Shown: positions 51,744 to 58,925 of the stretch, piece after piece | Numbering within the stretch: position 1 is the first letter of the stretch | How the letters are laid out: the number at the start of each line of letters is the position of its first letter | From: Paracoccaceae bacterium | Lineage (GTDB): Bacteria > Pseudomonadota > Alphaproteobacteria > Rhodobacterales > Rhodobacteraceae | Direction: 5' to 3' | DNA length: 64,000 bases | NCBI GenBank assembly: GCA_028284605.1 | Contig: JANQRL010000048.1 | Location: 33,273-97,272 of the forward strand | Notes under the pieces: generated by a model | Database searches by the model: none | The model's input: only the letters and a program-made list of their open reading frames with translations | What the model was told of the DNA's origin: nothing | Position numbers and translations under genes: made by a program

Positions 51744-53036
51744 ATGAAGAGTTTTGCACGCATCGACGCAATTCTGAGCTGCTTTCACGGCGAGCATCGC
51801 TCGCGCCGAAGCAAGGATGTGCTCGAACGCTGCCGGATTCCGCGATCTTCGGGTCACAAGCTGATCAACGACATGGTGGCGCATGGGCTGCTGGCGCGCG
51901 GTGCCCGCGGCCGGATCGAGCTGGGCGCGGCGGCCCGCGAGCTGATGTTCGCCCCGATGAAGGCGGATATGCCGCTGCGCGTGTCGCAGGGATCGAAACT
52001 GGGCCGTTCCATCGCCGGCACGCCCCGAAGGCTCACCTTCGACCGGAGCCTCCTCGATATCGTCGAGACCGATCGCTACCGGCGCACGCCGCCGTTTTCC
52101 ATCGGCTTCGCGAACGCCTCGGCGTCGCATCCCTGGCGGCGCGCGATGGAGCGGAGCCTGCGCGCCGCGGCACATCGGCATGCTCCGATCCTCTCGGAAC
52201 TGCTGGTCACGAACGCGCATAACGATCCGGAGGTGCAGGCCGAAAACCTGCTCGACATGGCGGCACGGCCGGTCGACCTGTGTATCCTGAGCGCCGCCGC
52301 CGAGAAGGACCCGGCCCTCAGCGGGGCGATCCGGTCCGTCGTGGACGCAGGCATCCCGATCATCGGCGTGGACCGGATCTGCGGCGGGCGGCGGCATCTG
52401 GTGTCTTTCGTCACCGCGTCCGACGAGATGGTCGGCCGGCTGAGCGCGCTCTGGCTTGCTGAGCAGCTCCGGGGCGAGGGCAAGATCCTGATGCTCTGCG
52501 GGCTCCAGGGCGCGAGCCCCTGCACGATCAGGCTGAAAGCCGCCTCCAAGGTGTTCGCCGGCCTGCCGGGGATCGAGGTCATCGCCGTCGAATACACCGA
52601 CTGGCTGGCCGAGCGCGGCTACGAGATCGTCCGGGGCTATCTGGCGCGAAATCTCGTTCCGGACGGCGTGTGGTGCGATTCCGGCTTGCAGGGCGTCGGC
52701 TCGCTGACCGCGTTCATGGACCGGGGTATCCGCGGCGGCGATCTGCCGCCCCATACGGGTGGGGAAATGAACATGATGTACAAGCTCGCCACGACCGAGA
52801 AGATGCCGCTTTGCGGAATCGACTATCCGCCCGCCATGGGCGCCGTGAGCTTTCAGACCGCGCTCGACACCCTCTATGGGCGGCCGATCCCGAAGGTGAT
52901 CGAGTGCAACCTCGAGATCGTCGTCACCCGCGGCCACGAGACCAAGTCGGTGCGCGCGGACATCCACGCCGAACGGAAGGTGGTCTGGAACAAATCCGAC
53001 GATCACGTCCATGCCGATGGCCTGCATGGACGCTGA
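51744..53036 (+). CDS. Hybrid regulator: IclR-type HTH fused to a periplasmic-binding-protein domain
   Basis: Of 430 aa, residues ~1-65 form an IclR-like winged helix (FARIDAILSCFHGEHRSRRS, KDVLERCRIPRSSGHKLIND, MVAHGLLARGARGRIELG). Residues ~100-415 form a sugar-binding-protein type I domain as in RbsB or LacI effector domains (PPFSIGFANASASHPWRRAM, VDLCILSAAAEKDPA, PIIGVDRICGGRRHLVSFVT, GKILMLCGLQGASPCTIRLK, VWCDSGLQGVGSL). There is no IclR effector domain and no signal peptide. The ATG at 51744 is favoured over GTG 51729 because CGGAG lies 6 bp before it. It probably senses a small ligand and binds the nearby 18-bp repeats. A second IclR-HTH gene overlaps its end. Confidence 0.8.
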   Translation: MKSFARIDAILSCFHGEHRSRRSKDVLERCRIPRSSGHKLINDMVAHGLLARGARGRIELGAAARELMFAPMKADMPLRVSQGSKLGRSIAGTPRRLTFDRSLLDIVETDRYRRTPPFSIGFANASASHPWRRAMERSLRAAAHRHAPILSELLVTNAHNDPEVQAENLLDMAARPVDLCILSAAAEKDPALSGAIRSVVDAGIPIIGVDRICGGRRHLVSFVTASDEMVGRLSALWLAEQLRGEGKILMLCGLQGASPCTIRLKAASKVFAGLPGIEVIAVEYTDWLAERGYEIVRGYLARNLVPDGVWCDSGLQGVGSLTAFMDRGIRGGDLPPHTGGEMNMMYKLATTEKMPLCGIDYPPAMGAVSFQTALDTLYGRPIPKVIECNLEIVVTRGHETKSVRADIHAERKVVWNKSDDHVHADGLHGR

Positions 53037-53715
53037 TCCGGGCGATCTGGGCGCACCGGCGGCACCGGCGCTCTATACCGGCTCGACGACGCGGTTGCTC
53101 CAGATCGTGCGGCTGGTCGCGGCGAAGCCGATCAGCACGTCCTACGAACTCGCCAAGGCGCTGGAACTGCCGGTGAGCTCGACCTATCTGGCGGTCAACG
53201 AACTGGAACGTCTGGGCTGGCTGACCCATGACGAGGACGGCAATCTCGTCGTCGGCCCGCGGGCACAGCAGGTCGCGCTGAGCGCGGTCGGCTATCGTGT
53301 CCCGCCGCAGCAACTCGCCCCAATCGTCCGCTATCTGCGCGACCAGACCGGAGAAACCGCCTTTGCCGGGCATCTTGGCGCGGACCTCCGGATCGGCGCC
53401 TTCCTGCACGGCTTCAACCCGAACAGCGTGACCTTCGCCCCGTCGGAGAGATTTGGCGACATCGCGCCGATGTTGGACGATCCCGATACCGGCCTGCGCC
53501 ATTTCCACGCTCTGCGACCGGCCGCCGCCGACAGCCCGGAGACGCGGGTTGAGATCCTCACCGCGACGCTGTCGCAGCGCCCGGATGCGGCGCGGTCCGA
53601 GGAACTGGTCGTCGGTGTCTGCTGGGTCGAGCGGAAAACCGAGATCACCGGGGCGACGGACCTCTTGCTGGAGGTGCTGAAACACCGTGACGCGCTCACC
53701 GCGCCGGTTCAATGA
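53011..53715 (+). CDS. IclR-like regulator, short
   Basis: This 234-aa protein has an IclR-like winged helix (residues ~25-85: TRLLQIVRLVAAKPISTSYE, LAKALELPVSSTYLAVNELE, RLGWLTHDEDGNLVVGP). A shortened, weakly matching effector region follows (LAPIVRYLRDQTGETAFAGH, DLRIGAFLHGF, ELVVGVCWVERKTEI). It overlaps the hybrid regulator gene by 26 bp in another frame, so the two are co-translated. ATG codons at 53011, 53017 and 53026 are all possible starts. It may act alone or with the hybrid protein. Confidence 0.72.
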   Translation: MPMACMDADPGDLGAPAAPALYTGSTTRLLQIVRLVAAKPISTSYELAKALELPVSSTYLAVNELERLGWLTHDEDGNLVVGPRAQQVALSAVGYRVPPQQLAPIVRYLRDQTGETAFAGHLGADLRIGAFLHGFNPNSVTFAPSERFGDIAPMLDDPDTGLRHFHALRPAAADSPETRVEILTATLSQRPDAARSEELVVGVCWVERKTEITGATDLLLEVLKHRDALTAPVQ

Positions 53716-53749
53716 AGCCCGGGCGGCTACGGCGCCGGTTCGGCCCCGG

Positions 53750-54442
53750 CTAGATATGATATCCGCCCTGGATCGCCTCCAGATCGGTCTCGCTGACCGG
53801 GCTGTCGAGATAGACCTTGCCCAGGCTCAGCACCAGGACACGGCTGGCCACCTCCAGGGCCTTCACGGCATTCTGCTCGGCCAGCAGGATCGCGACGCCG
53901 TGGCTGTCATGGATCTGCCGGACCTTCTCCAGGAGCAGGTTCACGTATTTCGGCGACAAGCCCGTCGTCGGTTCGTCGAGCAGCATCAATCGGGGTTCCT
54001 GCGCCAGGGCACGGCCGAAGGCGACCATCTGCGACTCGCCGCCGCTCAGGCTACCCGCCTTCTGATCGGCGCGGGCGGCTATGTCCGGAAACAGGTCGAA
54101 CACCTCGTCGATCCGCGACCGCGACGAGCGGGTCCCGAACATCGTCCCGAGCGACAGGTTCTCGCGCACCGTGAGGTTCGGGAAGATGTTCGCCTCCTGC
54201 GGGACGAGCGAGATCCCCATCTCCGCCAGCCGGTTCGGCGCGACGGCGGTCACGTCCTCGCCGCGGAACCGCAGGTCCCCCGCCTCGACGGCAAGCAGCC
54301 GCGCGATGGTTCTCATCAGTGTGCTCTTCCCGGCACCGTTCGCGCCGAGGACCGCGAAGATCTCGGCCTCCACGGTCAGGTCGACATCCTTGAGGATCGT
54401 GACGTCGCCATAGCCGCTGCGGATGCCGCGCAACTCAAGCAT
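53750..54442 (-). CDS. livF: Branched-chain-amino-acid-type ABC ATPase (LivF)
   Basis: This 230-aa ATPase has Walker A LGANGAGKST, signature SLSGGESQMVAFGRAL, Walker B RLMLLDEPTTGLSP and the LivF-type end (LVLSLGKVYLDSP). The ATG at 54442 overlaps the livG stop. The conserved LVPQEANIFPNLTVRENL is typical of LivF. It is the last gene of a five-gene importer operon, convergent with the IclR genes. Confidence 0.92.
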   Translation of the reverse strand: MLELRGIRSGYGDVTILKDVDLTVEAEIFAVLGANGAGKSTLMRTIARLLAVEAGDLRFRGEDVTAVAPNRLAEMGISLVPQEANIFPNLTVRENLSLGTMFGTRSSRSRIDEVFDLFPDIAARADQKAGSLSGGESQMVAFGRALAQEPRLMLLDEPTTGLSPKYVNLLLEKVRQIHDSHGVAILLAEQNAVKALEVASRVLVLSLGKVYLDSPVSETDLEAIQGGYHI

Positions 54443-55196
54443 GGCTCTCCCCCATATACTTGTCCCGGACGAGCCGATTGGTGCGCACTTCCTCCGGCGT
54501 CCCGTGCAGGAGGATCTGCCCGTCCGCCATGAAGTGGACGTGCTCGCAGACCTTCCAGATGAGGTCGAGATCATGCTCGATGATGACGACCTTCATGTCC
54601 TGCCGCTCGGCGACGCGGCTCACCAGCGCCATCACCTCGTCGGTCTGTTCGGTCGGCAGGCCCACAGTCGGCTCGTCCATCAGCAGGATCTTGGGCTCAA
54701 GCAGCAGGCAGCGCACGATGTCGAGCAGCTTCTTCTCCCCCGCGGAGAGCGCGTGGGCCGAACGGTCGGCGAACTTCATCGCGGCGACATAGTCGGCGAT
54801 GATCGGATCGCACCGCTCGCGAAAATCCCGCTCTCCGAACAGCCGTCCCGGACCTTCGTCGCGGTCCGTGGCCAGCGACAGGAGCATGGAGTCCTCGATT
54901 GTCAGGCTCTCGAAGTCCTGGATCTTCTGGTTCGTCCGCACCACGCCCAGCCGCGCGACCCGGTTCAGCGACATCCCGGTAATCTCGATTGCGGCGCCGT
55001 CGCGCAGCAGCCGGACGCTCCCCGTATCGGGGCGAATGCGTCCGGTGATCAGGCTCATCAGCGTGGTCTTGCCGGCGCCGTTCGGTCCGATCAGCCCCTC
55101 GATGCGATGCTCAGACAGTGTCAGCCGGGGGATTTCGTTGACGACCCGGCCGCCGTAGCTCTTGCGCAATCCATTGACTTCGATTGTGTCTCCCAT
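54435..55196 (-). CDS. livG: Branched-chain-amino-acid-type ABC ATPase (LivG)
   Basis: This 253-aa ATPase has Walker A IGPNGAGKTTLMSLITGRI, the LivG-type VRTNQKIQDFESLTIEDSML, signature ALSAGEKKLLDIVRCLLLEP (S-A-G instead of S-G-G), Walker B ILLMDEPTVGLP and VVIIEHDLDLIWKVCEHVHF. It powers import with LivF. Confidence 0.92.
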   Translation of the reverse strand: MGDTIEVNGLRKSYGGRVVNEIPRLTLSEHRIEGLIGPNGAGKTTLMSLITGRIRPDTGSVRLLRDGAAIEITGMSLNRVARLGVVRTNQKIQDFESLTIEDSMLLSLATDRDEGPGRLFGERDFRERCDPIIADYVAAMKFADRSAHALSAGEKKLLDIVRCLLLEPKILLMDEPTVGLPTEQTDEVMALVSRVAERQDMKVVIIEHDLDLIWKVCEHVHFMADGQILLHGTPEEVRTNRLVRDKYMGESHA

Positions 55197-55208
55197 CGCT
55201 CCGCCGTC

Positions 55209-56108
55209 CTATCTCGAACCGCGCTTGCGCCCGGGGCCCAGAAGCCCGAGCGGCCTGAACATCAGCGCCACGATCAGCGTGACCCCGTAGACGATGGTCT
55301 TGATCACCGTGACGGTGGCGGCATGCTCCGAGGGCACCGGCACATAGGTCTCAATCACGAAGTCGAAGACGAAGATCGTCAGCGCCACCCCGAGCACGCC
55401 GCCGAGAGGGTGCCGCTTGCCTCCCACGATCAGCGCGATCCAGGCCGAGAACGTGACGCCGGGACCGATCAGATCAGGGGTCAGGAAGCGGTGGACCGGC
55501 GCGCTCAGCGTGCCGACGAAGCCCATCAGGGCACAGGTGATGACGAAAATGGTCAACTTGTGCCGGCTGGTATTCTTGCCCAGGCCACGGGCCAGCGGCT
55601 CGTTGTCCCGCTTGGCCGCGAGCAGGCGGCCATAGGGCGTCTTGGCGATCCGCGCCGCGTAGATCACGATCGCGGCGGTGACTGCCGTGAGCACCACAAA
55701 CTGCCACAGCGCGCCGTCGCCGGTCTCGACCGGGTAGGGCACCGAGCCAAGGCCCACCACCCCCTCGGTCAGCCACTTCTCCGTCGTCACCAGGCTCGTC
55801 ACGATCGTGCCGAAGGCGAGCGTGGCCACCAGGACGGCCTGGTCGTTGAGGTCCACGATCACCCAGCCGATCAGCAGTGAAACCGCGGCGACGATAGCAA
55901 CCGCCAGCAGCATCGCCAGCGGGTAGGGGACCTCGAACTGGATCAGCAGCACGCCAAACGCGTACATGCCGAGCCCCCAGAACCCCACGACGCCGAAATT
56001 CACGATCCCGGCCAGCCCGAATTGCAGGTGCAGCAGCGTCGCCAGGGCGACGAAGCCCATCACCGTGGAGAGCGAGAAGAGCGTGTAGCTGGTGAGCAGA
56101 TCAAACAT
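55209..56108 (-). CDS. livM: ABC permease LivM
   Basis: This 299-aa membrane protein has about eight hydrophobic helices. LivM patterns include LQFGLAGIVNFGVVGFWGLG, YGRLLAAKRDNEPLARGLG (the ATPase-contacting loop) and WIALIVGGKRHPLGGVLG. It sits 3 bp after livH and 12 bp before livG. Confidence 0.9.
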   Translation of the reverse strand: MFDLLTSYTLFSLSTVMGFVALATLLHLQFGLAGIVNFGVVGFWGLGMYAFGVLLIQFEVPYPLAMLLAVAIVAAVSLLIGWVIVDLNDQAVLVATLAFGTIVTSLVTTEKWLTEGVVGLGSVPYPVETGDGALWQFVVLTAVTAAIVIYAARIAKTPYGRLLAAKRDNEPLARGLGKNTSRHKLTIFVITCALMGFVGTLSAPVHRFLTPDLIGPGVTFSAWIALIVGGKRHPLGGVLGVALTIFVFDFVIETYVPVPSEHAATVTVIKTIVYGVTLIVALMFRPLGLLGPGRKRGSR

Positions 56109-56111
56109 CGG

Positions 56112-56963
56112 TCACGTCGCCCGGTTGGTGACTTTGAGGAAGGCGATGAAGAAGATCAGCAGCAGGATCTCGCCGTAGAGCGGTGTCGAGACCAGCGCGA
56201 TGAACGACGTCGTGACGCCCACGGCGATACTCGCCAGGATCGCGCCCCGGATATTGCCGACACCGCCGATGATCGAGATCATGATGATGATCAGGATCAG
56301 GTTCCATCCGACCAGCGTGTTGACGAACGAGAAGACCCCGAAGAAGACCCCGGCGAGCCCACCCGCGACCCCGGCGATGAACCAGATCAATGCGGAGATG
56401 CGGGTCGGATCGACACCGCTGACCAGGGCCAGATCCCGGTTGTCGGCCAGGCCGCGCATCATCTCGCCGAGCCGGGTGCGGAACATGAACAGATAGAGCG
56501 CCGCGGCCAGCACGACGACAAGCGCCATCGCGGTGACCTGAAAGCTGGTCACGCCCATCCCCATGAACCGGTAGTAGTCCGGCGCCACGTTGTCGAAGAA
56601 GTAGAGCTCGGGGCCGACGATCAGCCGGAGCCCGTATCGCATCACGAAGCTGACGCCGACCGAAAGGATGATCATCTCGGCGGGGCCGATCCCGCGACGC
56701 TCCGCGGGGCGAAAGATCAAGAGGTAGGTCAGGACACTGACCACGCCGGAGACGAGCGATGCCGGGATGATCGACATGTAGAAATTGAGGCCGAGGGCCG
56801 ATGTCAGCAACACCGCGCAGAAGGCGCCGATGGTGATGTTCTCGGCAAAGGCGATGTTCATGAAGCCGCTGAGATAGAAGATCAGCGTGAAACCCATCGC
56901 AGCAAGGATCAGCGGCGCGGCCTCGATCAGTCCCAGCACGACCGCGCTCGTGAGAAGTGACAT
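56112..56963 (-). CDS. livH: ABC permease LivH
   Basis: This 283-aa permease shows LivH patterns: GLIEAAPLILAAMGFTLIFY, LSGFMNIAFAENITIGAFCA, EMMRGLADNRDLALVSGVDP and ILIIIMISIIGGVGNIRGAI. It follows the binding-protein gene after a 103-bp gap with a strong stem-loop. Confidence 0.9.
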   Translation of the reverse strand: MSLLTSAVVLGLIEAAPLILAAMGFTLIFYLSGFMNIAFAENITIGAFCAVLLTSALGLNFYMSIIPASLVSGVVSVLTYLLIFRPAERRGIGPAEMIILSVGVSFVMRYGLRLIVGPELYFFDNVAPDYYRFMGMGVTSFQVTAMALVVVLAAALYLFMFRTRLGEMMRGLADNRDLALVSGVDPTRISALIWFIAGVAGGLAGVFFGVFSFVNTLVGWNLILIIIMISIIGGVGNIRGAILASIAVGVTTSFIALVSTPLYGEILLLIFFIAFLKVTNRAT

Positions 56964-57008
56964 TGTTCCAGGCCCGTTCTCGGAGGAATTGCGTGGCGCC
57001 CGAGGGTA

Positions 57009-57043
57009 GGCGCTGACCGGCGGAGTTCCAACCGGTCAGCGCC
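57009..57043 (-). terminator. Strong stem-loop between the liv binding-protein gene and livH
   Basis: GGCGCTGACCGG (57009-57020) and CCGGTCAGCGCC (57032-57043) form a perfect 12-bp stem with an 11-nt loop, 23 bp after the binding-protein stop on the minus strand. There is no T-run. It resembles the stem-loops after both tctC genes and rhaS. Confidence 0.7.
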
Positions 57044-57066
57044 CCTGGCGCGATGGCGGCTGTGAC

Positions 57067-58338
57067 TCAGACCGGGTCGATGGTCAGCTGGCTGTTGAGA
57101 TCCAGCACTTCGGAGCCGTTGATCGCCTCGACCTGCTCCCATTCGGTGGTATCGAGCCAGGAGAACGCCGCGAACTGGCCGGACACCACGCCGGTGTCGT
57201 TGTAGTCGTAGCTCCCGGTCACGCCCTCATAGTCGATGTCCTCGCCGTTCCGCAGGGCTTCGATGCCCTGTTCGTAGGTGTAGACCTTGGTCCCCGGGGC
57301 CATCGACACCTCACGAACATGCTCGGCCCAGTCCCGGGCATCCGAGGTGCCGGCCGCCTCGATGGCGAGCGCTGTCATGTTGATGATGTCGTACATCTGC
57401 ATCGTGTAGGAATCGCCCGCCGGCGACAGATCGGCGAATTCGGACGCTTCCCAGGCCGTCTGGAAGAAATCCCAGGCCGGTCCGTCCATATGCGAATACC
57501 CGACGATGTAGATCCCGTCCTGGGTATTGACGGCGCCCATGGTCGCGGTGCGTGGGAACTCATCCGCAAGCCAGTTCGGTTCGCCGAGCCACATCGAGGA
57601 CATGCCCATCTCTGCGGCGTTCTTGACCATGATGCCGCCTTCCTCGGCCTGCGAGAAGACCAGCATGGCGTCGGGCCCGAGATTGTTGGCCCGGGCGACT
57701 TCCGAGCGGTAGGAGGTCTGCTCGGTCTGGATGTCGATGGTCGCCATCACCTCCATCCCGAGCAGTTCGGCGGCCTCGGCGGCGGCGTCCTGCGACATCT
57801 GCATGCCGGCATCCTCGGAGGCTACGATGACGACCGATTCAGCACCCAACTGCCTGGCATAGAGCGCCACCGCGGTGGCCTGTGCGGTGTCCATCGGCGA
57901 GCCACGGAACAACGGTTCGACGGCGGTGCCGCCATAGGATTGCTTCTGCGATCCGGCATGGACCGACGGCATCATCGGGCGACCGTTCTCGGCGATGTAG
58001 CCGATGATCCAGTCGCGATAGGATTCGTAGGCATGGGCGGAGTTGTAGAGGATATCGACCCCCTCACTCTCGACCAGCCGGCGGGCGGTCTGACCTTCGC
58101 CGAGTGCCGCAAAATCGGCGTGAATCGCTTCGATCTCGCGCCCGAGCGGCGGGTTCTGATTGACAAAGCCGAGCGCAAAATCGGTCGCGCCGTCGAAATG
58201 CGGACCGAAATGGCTGAACGGCCCGGTATGGGGCGACAGATGTCCCAGCTTGATTGTGTCACCCTCGGCAAAGGCGGCCGATGCACCGAGCAAGAGTGCC
58301 GCGGCAGACCCGCGCGCAACTATCCGAAAGAGCCTCAT
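57067..58338 (-). CDS. livJ: Branched-chain-amino-acid-type ABC binding protein (LivJ/K-like)
   Basis: This 423-aa secreted protein has a signal peptide (RIVARGSAAALLLGASAAFA) and a type I periplasmic fold (IKLGHLSPHTGPFSHFGPHF, GEGQTARRLVESEGVDILYN, LGAESVVIVASEDAGMQMSQ, YIVGYSHMDGPAWDFFQTAW). GGGAGGAAG precedes the ATG. The family transports amino acids but also amides, ureas and aromatic acids; the ligand here is open. A copy of the 18-bp IclR-region motif lies 93-110 bp upstream, linking it to the hybrid regulator. Confidence 0.88.
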   Translation of the reverse strand: MRLFRIVARGSAAALLLGASAAFAEGDTIKLGHLSPHTGPFSHFGPHFDGATDFALGFVNQNPPLGREIEAIHADFAALGEGQTARRLVESEGVDILYNSAHAYESYRDWIIGYIAENGRPMMPSVHAGSQKQSYGGTAVEPLFRGSPMDTAQATAVALYARQLGAESVVIVASEDAGMQMSQDAAAEAAELLGMEVMATIDIQTEQTSYRSEVARANNLGPDAMLVFSQAEEGGIMVKNAAEMGMSSMWLGEPNWLADEFPRTATMGAVNTQDGIYIVGYSHMDGPAWDFFQTAWEASEFADLSPAGDSYTMQMYDIINMTALAIEAAGTSDARDWAEHVREVSMAPGTKVYTYEQGIEALRNGEDIDYEGVTGSYDYNDTGVVSGQFAAFSWLDTTEWEQVEAINGSEVLDLNSQLTIDPV

Positions 58339-58430
58339 GATCTTCCTCCCTATCGCTTGATTCTTGGTGGACTCCCGGAGATAAACATGATCGCGCGTCC
58401 GATGCCGGTCGACTGACGGTCTTGTCGCTA

Positions 58431-58448
58431 TTCCGATATACGAGACAA
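58431..58448 (+). promoter_or_regulatory. 18-bp repeat element, copy 3 (liv promoter region)
   Basis: TTCCGATATACGAGACAA matches the element at 51703-51720 at 16 of 18 positions. It lies upstream of the minus-strand liv operon, 93 bp from its first ATG. Confidence 0.6.
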
Positions 58449-58925
58449 TCACGGGCGATCCGAGGCGCGCTTCCAGCCCGCGAGACATGACTTGCGAGGC
58501 ACGTGAGCCCTGCAAGGACGGTACGAGTCTGAAACTGCTCAAAATTCCGGGCTCTGGGGCGGCGCTGTCAGACGAGCTCGGGCTGAGACCGGGCCGGGCA
58601 CCGGCGTTCGGTCATGTCCAAACCGGACCCCTTCAAGTGGCGCGGGGCCTGTGCCCGGACGGTCCGGCCGGCGGTGACACGCCACCTCCGGTTTCTGCTG
58701 TCGCCCCGAACCGGAAGGTGCCTGCTGCGCGAGCGCGGCCCCCCTTGCGGAAACGCCTTCGGGCCGAACCGCATCGCGGCAACGACCGAACGGCGTGGTC
58801 TCTCGGCGCGAGGAGGGATCGCGTAATTGTTCGGACCGAGACCGGTTTGAACTCTTCCGCCGGCGGCTTGCGACACGCTCGATGGGAGCCGCATTCATCG
58901 AGAGCGCCCATGGAGGTCGAGCTGG
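58449..58925. other. Gene-free stretch upstream of the liv operon and after acnB
   Basis: No intact gene is recognised. At 58614 a plus-strand frame begins MSKPDPFKWR, a start typical of alphaproteobacterial IS6 transposases, but the rest does not convincingly match. It may be a heavily decayed IS6 end. No terminator for acnB is seen. Confidence 0.35.

Noticed and set aside
58614..58826. Small gene starting MSKPDPFKWR
   Set aside because: Only the first ten residues look like an IS6 transposase; the rest has no match and no Shine-Dalgarno, so it is not annotated as a gene.
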